From: Diplodia intermedia | Lineage: Eukaryota; Ascomycota; Dothideomycetes; Botryosphaeriales; Botryosphaeriaceae | DNA length: 64,000 bases | Direction of reading: 5' to 3' | NCBI GenBank assembly: GCA_021495925.1 | Contig: JAKEKT010000022.1 | Coordinates: 186,001-250,000, forward strand | Shown here: positions 54,578 to 64,000 of the stretch, piece after piece | Numbering within the stretch: position 1 is the stretch's first letter | How the letters are laid out: every line of letters starts with the position of its first letter | Program-made: the position numbers and the translations under genes | The notes under the pieces: generated by a model | Databases searched by the model: none | What the model was told of the DNA's origin: nothing | The model's input: the letters and a program-made list of their open reading frames with translations, nothing else

Positions 54578-55734
54578 ACGATCTAGAGTCAACATTAAGC
54601 TCGTGGCACCGACATTGATTGAAAGCGGCGACATTTTCTGCTCTACGACAGGCCATCTTACCAGCGGGATGCCATAGGGAAATCATCAGAGGGAGTTTAT
54701 GGAGTGTGAGGGAAAGACAAAAGCGCGCCAAGCGAGGGAGGGTCGAGGAAGTAGTGGCAGAAGTGGAGCCAGAACACAACTGGTCTGGCCGTTCGCATAC
54801 CCTAACACGCACCATCCCCCTTTTTTCAGAGCAGATTTTATCAGACGACGAATATAATGCGTGGCGCCGCAAACGCGGCAGTTTTTCGCACTCTTTGCTC
54901 TCCAGAACGATGCGCAATCTGCACATACGCCCGCGCTAGTATCGACTTAGCACCGCGTGTCTTGTCTGGGTGTGGTCCTTCTCAACCAATATACATATGC
55001 GCTTCAACACTCCGTCATTGCGCATATCGAAGGTTTTGTTGAACTTTTTAATTTTTTTGGATTTTTTTTGCACTCAAAAAAGGAAGTGATCCAGAAAGCA
55101 GCGCCATCTGCAACTACAGCAGTGAAGCTGTCTATGCAGCCTTTTTTTTCTATCCCTCTTGGTACCATTGCTCTCCGATTAAACCAAAAAAGAAAAACCG
55201 AAAGGTTAAAAGAGAAGAAAGGCCCAATGCACCGCCTCCATTATCACCAATACCCGAGGATAATCGCAAAAGGAGACGAAAAGAAACCGAGAAAGTGGAC
55301 GCCTTGCAGCCTTGTTGCCAGCGCCATCCTATGGCCCCCATCAAGCAAAGACCATGCGGGACCAAATCAAAGCCCAAAGCCCATTGAGGGAGAACCTTGA
55401 ACGCGAAGGGGCAATGGAGAGAAGATTAAAGGGGGGGAAAAACCGTTCGCCAAAAGCAACTGATAAGGAATGTGGGATACCGTCCTCCGGGAAGAGGGCC
55501 AAACGCCAGAGCTAAAGGAGTGTTGAGGTCGGTGAATTAGATGTACTGAGAACTTGACCGAGCAGGCCAAGAAAGAAACTTGTGCATGCAGCTATCGGAA
55601 CCGAAGATGTTTTACAATATCAGAGAGATGGCAGGTCGTCCATTGTTGGGGAATGGAGCGCGTTTTTCTCTTGCCGCTGCTTTGGCAGAGTGAGTGAAGG
55701 CACGTCTCGGGTGCCCTGGGGGGAATCTTGTGTC
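54578..55734. other. Intergenic, convergent 3' regions
   Basis: 1.16 kb between convergent genes, with T-runs (55050-55070, 55140-55150) and A-rich stretches; no gene. Confidence 0.5.
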
Positions 55735-57368
55735 TCAAGGGTGGTGGAGATCGCACTCGATACGATCACAGGAAGCGTCGGTGTTCCAGAAGATGAAAGG
55801 ACCGGTGTACACCTCGCGATTCGGAACAGGGTTCTCCGGGCTCCACCAACGGCCAAGCATGAGCCGGCCACCGGGGAGGACGACGCCCTCATAAGCCCAC
55901 AGGGCGTTGTTGTCCCAACCGCCATTGCCGTCCTCGAAGTACTTCATCATGGTCATGCGCTTCCATCCGGCGATGCCGTGTTGGTTCGGGAGCTCGTTGA
56001 GCCAGCCGGCGGCATTGAAGTCTTCATCATCGTATCCAACGGCCTGGAAGCGCTGGTTGAAGCGCTGGAATTGGATGACCTCGCCAGAACGGCGCTGAGC
56101 ACGGGTACGAGGGGGGTGATCGTCTGAGGTAGTGGACCTCAGGTGATGCTCGAACACAGCAGGCCAATGGAAGTTGGTGCTGTCCGGGAAGGTGATGTTC
56201 ATGGTCTGCACACCCAAGGTCAGCTTAGCAAGGTTACTACTAGCCAAAACAAAAGTGCATACCTGAATTGAGGCATCGCCGTGGTCAACATTGTGATCGA
56301 TGAGGACATGGCCATGGTGGGCGCCAGAGCGAATCAGCCTCATCTCCTCGCGATCCAAGTAAGAATAGGTGCCCTTCCAGTGAACACCCAGGTCTGAAGG
56401 GCCATTGTGGAGAGAGCCCTGCCAGTAAGAAGGCTTTTCGTTCGACTCAAGCCTGTTAAAAGGCTCGAAGAGAGTGCGTTCATCGGACTTCCCTATGTGG
56501 TACTTGAAGAAGTTCATGACATGAAGAACCCACTCCATGTTGATCTCAGTCTTGTTGAAGCCGCCGAAGATGGGAGCGGTCCTGATGGTGGAGTAGGCCC
56601 ACATCTGGGAGTCCTCGAAGCCATAGATGTTCCCAGGGTGCTTGAGGATGGTAGGCGCACACATGAGCTGAACAGCGGCAAGGGCGGGGTTGTACTTGTT
56701 CATTGCCGAGTCGCAGTTGCCGTTCGCCTTGTGGTTCCTGGTGGGGCGAGGCCGGAACATGTGTTCAATGATGCCCGAGCGGCTGACGAACTTCTTGAAA
56801 GCGTCAATGTTGCGGCAGGTCACGTAAACCTCACCGGTCTCGTACTGCTTGCGAATCTGAGCAGGGCCATTGTAGGAATCTGCCAGACGTGTGTCAGTAT
56901 GGTAGGAGCGGAAGTGAGAGGATCGTCCAAAGATCTTGAAAAACTTACCGTTGAGAAGTCCAGCGACGAGCCTCAGAGTCTCCTGTTCCTTCTTCGTGTT
57001 GCCAATCCTGAAGCGGACAGGGTACAGGAGGAGATGCCTGGCGCGCTTCTGATACAGCTCCCGGATCTTGGCCTTGTAGCCGGGCGAGTCGGGATCAAGG
57101 TCCGAAGGAGGATCATACACCGCATGGAACCTCTTGAACCACAGCGAATCATCCGCATCGATGGCATCCTTGATGGCACGGCATGAGGCGCGGAGGCTGA
57201 CAAAGTCCTTGTCGTGCTCAAGGTAGAAGGCGATTTGCTGGTTGAGCTGCGAGTGGCGGTCAGTGGTGGTGTTGGCTGTGAGCCGGCATGGGTGAGACTC
57301 ACTTCTACTGGCAGGACCTGAAAGGCCTTGGGCTTCGCCGCGATGCGCTTCTGGTAGGCGGTGGCCAT
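55735..57368 (-). CDS. F-box domain protein, fungal family
   Basis: Exons 57368-57303, 57246-56949, 56879-56263, 56205-55735, 483 aa. The N-terminus is an F-box: FQVLPVELNQQIAFYLEH, FVSLRASCRAIKDA and SLWFKRF. F-box proteins join SCF ubiquitin ligases through Skp1 and choose targets with their C-terminus. The rest is a long domain without repeats (no LRR or WD), ending with YEGVVLPGGRLMLGRWW, then TGPFIFWNTD. The latter block seems typical of a Pezizomycotina F-box group; I cannot name the target. The F-box appears only after joining exons 1 and 2; without exon 1 the protein would start in the middle of it. Confidence 0.86.
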
Positions 57369-57829
57369 GAGTGCGAATGGCGCCGGGTCAGTGAGTGCAA
57401 GAAGACGCAGATGCGATGGGATGTTTCGGAGGAAGGGCTTGATGCTGTGGCGGAGGAGGGGCTTTCTCGTGCACGGAGGGGGTTTTATGGGCGTGGTCTC
57501 GTGAAGAGGTGAGAGGACAATAAGACGGCCGCTCAGCAGAGCAGCTGAGGCGTCGACGCTCAGTGATGCCAAAGAACGCTGTCAGGTGCGCAAGTTGCCG
57601 TTTGTGAGCCGCATCTTCAGAAGGGTCCCTTCCCTCTACGCCGGGTCCGCACGTCACTGCCCCACCACGACCCAGACATGGCACCCTCACCTCTCTCGAA
57701 CGACCGGTCGCGTGCGCTCACTATAGCATTGACTCGCAGGAAACAATAGCAGTACACGTGCGGCGGCCACCCAACCCTTCACCCACAACAGAAGCCCCAC
57801 CCTTGGAGCCCACAGGGCCTTGCATCAGA
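57369..57829. other. Intergenic: F-box promoter and epoxide hydrolase 3' region
   Basis: 461 bases; no gene. Confidence 0.5.
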
Positions 57830-59175
57830 CTACAGACGCGCACGCGCACCACGGTCGTACCCGCTCCGGCCCTTCACGATCCTGTAGCACGGCCCTGCCT
57901 TCGAGAACATTTGCTGCAAGTCACCGACGATGACGTCTGGATTCTCCCACGCCGCGAAGTGTCCTCCTCGGGGAGCCTCGCTCTCATACACCACCGGACC
58001 TGTCGCACGTTAGCCCGAATGTCGACACGCAACGGACCGCCTGCTCTCACCCAGTGTTCGGCCCCATATCTTTGGTGGCAGAGTGAGCTCCTTTGGGAAC
58101 CACGTGAGGCCGAGCTTGACATTCGATACCCACTGCTCAGTGCGTAACCTGGTCGGGATCACCGTCGCTTTGGGCGAGGGATGGCGGGCTTCATAATAGA
58201 TGCGTAGACTGGCAGCAGGCCCGGCAGTGGAAAACCAATAGATGCTGATCCAAGTCAGGATCTCGTCGTCTGTCCACGCATAATTGTCGGTCCAGTCATG
58301 CAGCTTCTCGTAGACCCACGCAAGAAGAGCAACCGGAGAGTCGGCAAGCGCATATCCGATAGTCTGCGGCTTGGTTGTTTGTTGCGAGTTGTAGCCAGAG
58401 CTTTCGGCCCAGAACCACGCGGAACGCTCAAGGCCACTCTTCTCTGCATCCGTGTACGGGAAAAGCTTGTGCTGCAGCGCAAGCAGAGGGTTTTTCTTCC
58501 ATTCCGGAGCATGGGCTAAGATGAAGTTGACATGGCTTGCTTTACAGGATTCGGGATACTGGATGCCAATGGCCCTGGTGATAAAGAAGCCCCAGTCTCC
58601 GCCTTGAGTCACATATTCATCGTACCCAAGCTGCTTCATCAGCTTGTGGCAAGCTTCTGCGTAATGTTGCAGCGAAAATCCGGGCTCCTTGATGCCGGAG
58701 GAAAAGCCAAAGTTTGGAAGAGATGGCGCGACCACGTGGAAAGCAGGGGCACCTGACTTCAGGAGTGGCAGCATCTTCATGACTTCGATGAAGGAGCCAG
58801 GCCCTTGGAATCGTCAGAGCAGTACACTCGAGTTCTTGCGGGTGTCATACAGCCGTGCACGAACAGAAGCGGGATCGCCTTGTCAGCTTCGCTCTTTTGG
58901 TGCACAAAGTGCAAGTCAATGGGCCTGAAGCCATCCACCTCAACCTGCGTCATGAAGTTGGGCAGCTCATTGAGCTTTGCCTCATGAGCCCTCCAGTCAT
59001 ATCCGTCCTGCCAACGTGTGGCAAGCCTCTTCACATCGGCCAGAGGAGCGCCGTATTCCCAAGGATTGGGCGCCTCGAGCTCGTCCGGAAAGGTAGTAGC
59101 GGAAAGCTTGTTCTGCAGAGCATCGAGGGCCTCGTCGGGCACGCGGATAGTGAAAGGCGACGGCGATGGAGACAT
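57830..59175 (-). CDS. Epoxide hydrolase (alpha/beta-hydrolase)
   Basis: Exons 59175-58851, 58803-58051, 57999-57830, 415 aa. The N-terminal EHN segment has FTIRVPDEALDALQNKL and WRAHEAKLNELPNF. Then come the oxyanion motif H-G-W-P-G (107-111, split by an intron), a GGDWG nucleophile (Asp178) and the catalytic His373 in RGGHFAAWENPD. This is the microsomal-type epoxide hydrolase fold; it opens epoxides with water and fungal members detoxify plant or polycyclic epoxides. There is no N-terminal membrane anchor, so it is probably soluble. An ATG 16 codons upstream (59223) is in frame, but 59175 fits the family start better. The exact acid residue and substrate are not determined. Confidence 0.92.
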
Positions 59176-60033
59176 GATGGAGAGATTGAGGAGGAAATTG
59201 CGGAGAGAAGTCGCGTCCCGCACGGCTTCTCCTCGCCAGGCGCCAGATAAGAGGTGATGCGTAAGCTAGGTGAGGAAGCGGGGTGTTTCTCACCTCGGCT
59301 TAGCGGATGACCGAAGGAAGGCTACACAAACGTCCCGCCCTTGCCAATCAGTCCCCCGGATTTTCTGCAGGGATGTCGACCGCGGCTGTCGGACGTCACA
59401 TCAAACTTGCCTCTTAGGCCGGCCCAGACTAACCAATCTTAAGATTGTTGCCGTGCTTACATTCCGCCCTTCAGCAGCTTTCTCTATCTCTATTCGCAAA
59501 CAGGCCCAGGTTTGGCCACTAGGAAGCGCCCCGGCTACTCTTGACATCAAATCTTGGGCCCGATACCTCGCTGTGCTGCAATAGCTGATTATTTGCAAAA
59601 CCGTTAGCCGAAAGCCGCGTCGTCATAAACACTGTTCTTTGCCCCGGACGTAAGAAGTCCGGCAGAGTGGGCTAGCCGTGCCGGAGAGAGGGATCAGCGG
59701 GTGGCTTGCAGCCAGTTCAAAACAAGCACATCGACGTCTCCATTTCGGGTCAATGCGTGCATCCCACTAAACGCCATGCGGCTGGACACCCACAACTTTT
59801 CATACGAGGCCTTTGGTATTATTTGCGATGTTGCGTCGGGCCCCGGTCGCTCCCCCGGCAGCCGTTCACTCGCGCCGGACCATCAACCGGGGAGACCATG
59901 TAGACTAGAAGCGTTGGCTTGATGGCCTGGCGTTCGGACCTCCCCATTACCTTCTCAGTATAAGATGCCCCCCTCTCCCGAACCATCCTGTCGCTCATTT
60001 TCCGGTTGGTTCCATCGTTTGTTTCCATCCACA
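59176..60033. promoter_or_regulatory. Divergent promoter region, epoxide hydrolase and lipase
   Basis: 858 bases between divergent starts. A TATAAG at 59959-59964 lies 70 bases ahead of the lipase ATG. An inverted repeat CCGGAC-(7)-GTCCGG at 59644-59662 resembles the CGG/CCG half-sites bound by Zn2Cys6 activators; this is only a resemblance. Confidence 0.5.
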
Positions 60034-61618
60034 ATGTTGAGCTCTTTCCTTCTCGCTGTAGCGAGCACATTATTTGTCCAGTGTTCTTCCGCGGCACCGA
60101 CCCCCACCGAGACCCTTGATGACAGGGCACTTGCTGGAGAGGTACTCAACTCTGTTGAAAGCTTGGTGAATGGAATCGCAACCGGCGTTGTTGGCGATGT
60201 CACCAATGCTGCCTCTATATTTGATGACATCCTGCACGACATCGCCGCCACAGTCCTGACCAACTCACCGGCGGATATCGACGGTAAGTCGGTGAGCCTG
60301 TGACAAGTTCCTGGGCTAATATTGAACAGAGGTCATCACTCTCGTGCAAGATATTTTCACACCAACGCCCACCGATCTCTATGGGAATGTTGTCGATCTT
60401 GTTGCCAATTCTCTAAGTCCGGGTGACCTGGAGAATGTCCTTGACTCGTACAGCGCCGGAATCAACAGCGAAGACAACGCCAATGCTCGAGAACCGGCCA
60501 GCACCATTTATCCCGCCGCATCAGACAAAGATGCACCATACTCGCTGTCGGAAGCGCAGCTTCGAAAGATAATCTATATCCCGTGAGAAAAAGTCGGAAA
60601 GTATCGAGTGCGGAACACTGCTAACGCAATTTAGGTCTGGGTTCACATACGGCGAGAAGCCCCCGGTCATTTTAGTCCCTGGCACTGGGGCGAAAGGTGG
60701 TGAGAACTTCGGTAGCAACTTCATTCCTCTCCTGTCCGGAGTCGATTACGCAGATCCGGTCTGGCTGAACATTCCCGGCTTTATGCTCGATGATGCGCAG
60801 GTCAATTCTGTCAGTTAAACGTTCATCAACACCCGTATCCAGAACAAGGTGCTAATATTCCACAGGAGTACATCGCGTACGCAATAAACTACATTTCTGG
60901 GATATCTAACAGGAAGGTCAGCGTACTTGGCTGGTCACAAGGAAACTTGGATATCCAATGGGCGAACAAGTACTGGCCATCCACCGTCAAGAACGTCAAC
61001 AAGCACATCGCCATCTCCCCGGACTACCATGGCACGCAGCTCGCCAAAATCCTCTGCCCGGACTTCCCCCAGCTGCCTTGCCCGCCGTCGGTCATTCAGC
61101 AGGAATACAACAGCAATTATGTCACTCAGCTGCGCAAGAATGGCGGTGATTCGGCGTACGTTACCACGACGAATGTTTTCTCCACGACGGACGAGATCGT
61201 GCAGCCGCAGGCGGAGCCCGGAGCCAGCGCCCACCAGGACGATGCACGAGGCGTTGGCGTTACGAACAACGAACTTCAGTCCATCTGTAACGGAAAGCCG
61301 GCGGGTATCTTTTACACGCACGAAGGCGTACTTTATAACCCCGTCGCTTTTGCGCTAGCCAAGGATACCTTGATCAATGATGGCCCGGGACAGACAACCC
61401 GCATTGATCTTGATGGTCTCTGCCAACAGTTTGCGACTGAGGGTCTTAGTTTGACTGATGTCGTTGCTACTGAAGGTACATCTCCGCCCATGTACTGATG
61501 GCAAATTAAAAATGCTAATTGCTATTCAGGCACCATCCCAGTCGCCGCTGCTGCTGTCCTTGCATATCCGAATAAGCTTTTCCACGAACCGTCTCGTATG
61601 GCCTATGCGACGTATTAG
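60034..61618 (+). CDS. Secreted CALB-like lipase
   Basis: Exons 60034-60283, 60330-60582, 60635-60800, 60866-61475, 61530-61618, 455 aa. A signal peptide (MLSSFLLAVASTLFVQC) starts it; an upstream in-frame ATG at 59965 would put a charged stretch in front and is less likely. The body follows Candida antarctica lipase B: PPVILVPGTGAKG, the nucleophile Ser247 in G-W-S-Q-G, Asp332 in STTDEIVQP and His375 in YTHEG. The N-terminal about 150 residues are extra relative to CALB, helical, with repeated NG/VVGDV-like text, possibly a propeptide. Fungal members hydrolyse lipids or polyesters outside the cell. A TATAAG lies 70 bp upstream. Confidence 0.93.
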
Positions 61619-62234
61619 CTTTCTTGATTTATTTTCAGAATGTCTCCCAATCAAAAACTTTCATGAGATTGATGTAAATATGCGAAGTCATGTCAACAAC
61701 ACAGGCCTTCTTTTCCAATGACTATACCAAGCGGATCAAAAGTCTATATATCCTTAGTAGTTGAGGTTCTGCTTCCACAAAATTTGTATGAATTAGAATA
61801 AGAGGTTACTCAGTCAGTGTCCAAAGGAAGTCAGCCAACCGATGAAATATTTTTGATGCATGTAGGATGTGTAGGTAGGTAGGTAGGTAGGTGGGCTACG
61901 TCATTCAGTCGGGATCTGCCGAAAATCTGCCGCGGTGCTTCGGCTTTTTCTGCGGTTGACGCTCCGTCTTCTTCCACGCCACATCCAACTCGTATTCACT
62001 TGAGTCACTTACTTAGAAGTCTAAGTGCCTTCAAATTGTTCCCTCGGGATTCGGGGTGTGGCTAAGCTTGGTAGCGTGTGCATTCACCGCTAAGGCTGCC
62101 TGAAATCCTTTTCTGCAGTACAGTCATACTTCGACGCAGACCTTAGTCCTTTTCGGAAATCATATACCCGGGTGCAGTCACTTCTAACTTTCCACTTTTC
62201 CAGCCCCAACTTGGTTCCCGGACGTCACTAAACA
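61619..62234. other. Intergenic with GTAG microsatellite
   Basis: 616 bases; no gene. The tetranucleotide repeat is listed separately. Confidence 0.5.
61871..61892 (+). repeat. GTAG tetranucleotide microsatellite
   Basis: 5.5 copies of GTAG in 22 bases. The repeat is perfect and lies between the lipase and zinc-finger genes. Confidence 0.9.
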
Positions 62235-63938
62235 ATGGTACAACACCAGGATGACGAGCTGATGGCGGATTTCATCCCGCTGGACGCCGGTGACACTGCT
62301 CCTAGCGAGATGGAAGCCCGGCCCCACCACTCGGCCTTGAAAGATCACTTCCACGAAATGCACCCAGACATCGAGATGATGCAACACAAGTGCGTGTGTG
62401 GCCGCTACTTTAAAGAGCTGAAGAACATGCGGAGCCACCAAAAAGCCACCGGCCACGGCGCCTGCGTATGCGGGGAGAACTTTTCCAGCTATCCAGAGCT
62501 GCACCGCCACCGCTTTGAGGCGACGCACTTTGTGCGGTGCACCTGCGACAAGATCTTCGGATCCATGCAACATCTGTTCTCGCACCAGCGCCTGGAGGAC
62601 CACTCCGGTTACCGCGACACGAAGAAGGGGTCTCTCAAGTGGACGGCGGTGGAGAGCATCACGCTCAACGAGATTCTATGTCCCTGCGGCGGGCAGATTC
62701 TGGACGGCGAGGATGGCAGCAGCAGCGAAGAGCCACCACCACTCCAATGCTCCGCCTGCGGCCGCGCCTTCCGCGACGCCTACGGCCCCGCTCGCGACAC
62801 GTACGAGCCATCGACAAGCGTCTTCAGCTGCTGCAACTGCGGGCTGGAGTACGACACGTGGGACGAGATGTGGCGGCACCAGCTCTTCCTGCACCACCCG
62901 TGCATCGCATGCCACCGCATCTTCGTCTGCGAGACGCGGCTGATGGCCCACCAGCGGGAGACGGGCCACTGCCACTGCGCCGCCTGCGCCCAGCACTTCA
63001 TGACGCCCGACCGCCTGCGCCAGCACCTCCTCGAGCACCACCACCTGCCGCGCGCCGAGGTCTTCCAGGACGCCGCCGACGAGCGCCCGCTCCTGGACCC
63101 CTCGACGTCCGACCCCTCGACGGCGGCGGCCCCCGTCTTCAAGGGCGGCTTCAAGAGCGGCAAGAACTTCCTGCACGTCAACCTCCGCTGCCGCGTCTGC
63201 GGCTCCGACTTCACCTCGCCCAAGACGCTGCACGACCACCGCACGCGCGGCTGGCACGACCCCTTCACCTCGCTCGCCTGCCCCTTCGCCGGCGCCGGCG
63301 GCCCGTGCGAGGACGACGCGGGCGGGAGGAGCTTCCCGAGCGTGTCGGCGCTGCTGCACCACCTGGAGACGGCGCGGTGCGGGTCCGGCATCGCGCTGGC
63401 CGAGCTGAACGACGCGCTGCGCGGGCCCGCCCGCCTCGAGGCCTGCGTGCTGCCCGAGCACCGCTTCCGCGCCACCCCGCGCGACCCCTGCGCCGGCGCC
63501 CTCTCCGAGCGCGAGATCCAGGCCGTGTGCGATCAAGTGACTTCTTCTTCCTCCTCCTCCTCTGCCGTCGCCGAAGCGGGAGACGGCGGCCATGGCGACG
63601 GCGCCAACGGGAAGCTCAAGCTCAAATGCCCCTTCTGCCCCCCTTCGGTCTGGAAGACGTTCCCCACCAAGGCGCAGCTGAGGGCCCACCTCACGCACTA
63701 CAACCACACGCCGCGGTTCCTGCGGTTCCCCGACTCCGTCGTGCTGCCGCCGACCAAGTCGAGGCGCAAGACCGACTTCAACGCCTGGAGCGGGCTGGCC
63801 CACTCGCTCGAGACGCTGCTGTGCGCGGGCGAGGTCGAGGGCGTGCAGGCGGCGCTGGACGTCATCGAGGAGGCGTTGGCGGCGTTGGGCGGCATGGCCG
63901 CCGGGAGCGGGGAGGAGGCGGACATGGTGATTGACTGA
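62235..63938 (+). CDS. Multi-zinc-finger protein with C-x-C fingers
   Basis: Single exon, 567 aa, start caATGg. Near the N-terminus three fingers follow each other with identical, unusual geometry C-x-C-x12-H-x5-H: C53-C55-H68-H74, C77-C79-H92-H98 and C102-C104-H117-H123. Further right there are classic C-x2-C-x12-H fingers, as in C-C-N-C-G-L-E-Y, C-I-A-C-H-R-I-F, C-A-A-C-A-Q-H-F and C-R-V-C-G-S-D-F. A last one starts C-P-F-C. A Ser run (SSSSSSS) lies near residue 440. The C-terminus is a helical segment ending MVID. It may bind nucleic acid, but no nuclear signal or known family is evident, so a transcription-factor role is only inferred. Confidence 0.85.
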   Translation: MVQHQDDELMADFIPLDAGDTAPSEMEARPHHSALKDHFHEMHPDIEMMQHKCVCGRYFKELKNMRSHQKATGHGACVCGENFSSYPELHRHRFEATHFVRCTCDKIFGSMQHLFSHQRLEDHSGYRDTKKGSLKWTAVESITLNEILCPCGGQILDGEDGSSSEEPPPLQCSACGRAFRDAYGPARDTYEPSTSVFSCCNCGLEYDTWDEMWRHQLFLHHPCIACHRIFVCETRLMAHQRETGHCHCAACAQHFMTPDRLRQHLLEHHHLPRAEVFQDAADERPLLDPSTSDPSTAAAPVFKGGFKSGKNFLHVNLRCRVCGSDFTSPKTLHDHRTRGWHDPFTSLACPFAGAGGPCEDDAGGRSFPSVSALLHHLETARCGSGIALAELNDALRGPARLEACVLPEHRFRATPRDPCAGALSEREIQAVCDQVTSSSSSSSAVAEAGDGGHGDGANGKLKLKCPFCPPSVWKTFPTKAQLRAHLTHYNHTPRFLRFPDSVVLPPTKSRRKTDFNAWSGLAHSLETLLCAGEVEGVQAALDVIEEALAALGGMAAGSGEEADMVID

Positions 63939-64000
63939 TCGTTGGATGGGGGCGGTTTCCATTTGTGGGTGCTGTGTGACAGGCGTCTTATACCTTCTCG

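Noticed and set aside
1..64000. Transposons, terminal repeats, CRISPR arrays, rRNA, phage genes
   Set aside because: None seen; no transposase, reverse transcriptase or repeat array in either strand by eye.

Overview
The window is genomic DNA from a filamentous ascomycete fungus (Pezizomycotina). Evidence: protein-coding genes lie on both strands and are interrupted by short GT...AG introns (mostly 45-100 bp). PEX20, a VAO-type vanillyl-alcohol oxidase, a fungal F-box family and a fungal C2H2 family are present. A tRNA-Gly gene carries a 42-nt intron next to the anticodon. Many joined proteins match known fungal families end to end. The class is not decidable by eye. I saw no transposon, rRNA, CRISPR array or prokaryotic operon.

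Layout. 0-17.5 kb is mostly housekeeping: the 3' end of a KIN1/MARK kinase gene, CAF40 (CCR4-NOT), a VAO-family flavin oxidase, a TMEM16 scramblase, a two-exon small mitochondrial protein, CEF1/CDC5 (spliceosome) and an amino-acid permease. 17.5-20.4 kb is a long GC-rich gene-free stretch. 20.4-25 kb is an accessory-looking block of small proteins: two genes sharing an unusual CPC motif, a RING-like protein and a weak orphan. 25-30 kb holds divergent MIX23 and DNA ligase I (CDC9). 30-41 kb holds a FAD-Rieske oxidoreductase, a sulfatase with an unresolved start, an orphan membrane protein and a seven-exon C2H2 protein. 42.3 kb is the tRNA gene. 44-48 kb encodes a secreted Cys-rich protein and a secreted thioredoxin-reductase-like flavoprotein. 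48-54.6 kb holds an RtcB-type RNA ligase, then PEX20 divergent from SEC13. 55.7-64 kb has an F-box protein, an epoxide hydrolase, a CALB-like secreted lipase and a multi-finger zinc protein.

Most neighbours look functionally unrelated, as is usual in fungi. Divergent pairs that may share promoters are MIX23/CDC9, PEX20/SEC13, the small mitochondrial gene/CEF1, and RING/CPC-B. The most interesting items are an RtcB ligase in a fungus that also has intron-bearing tRNA, DNA ligase I and FAD-Rieske reading frames with acid-free mitochondrial-type N-terminal extensions ahead of a second in-frame Met, the CPC-motif gene pair, and a protein with three identical C-x-C-x12-H-x5-H fingers. All gene models were joined by hand from splice signals and phase; none was checked against transcripts or databases.
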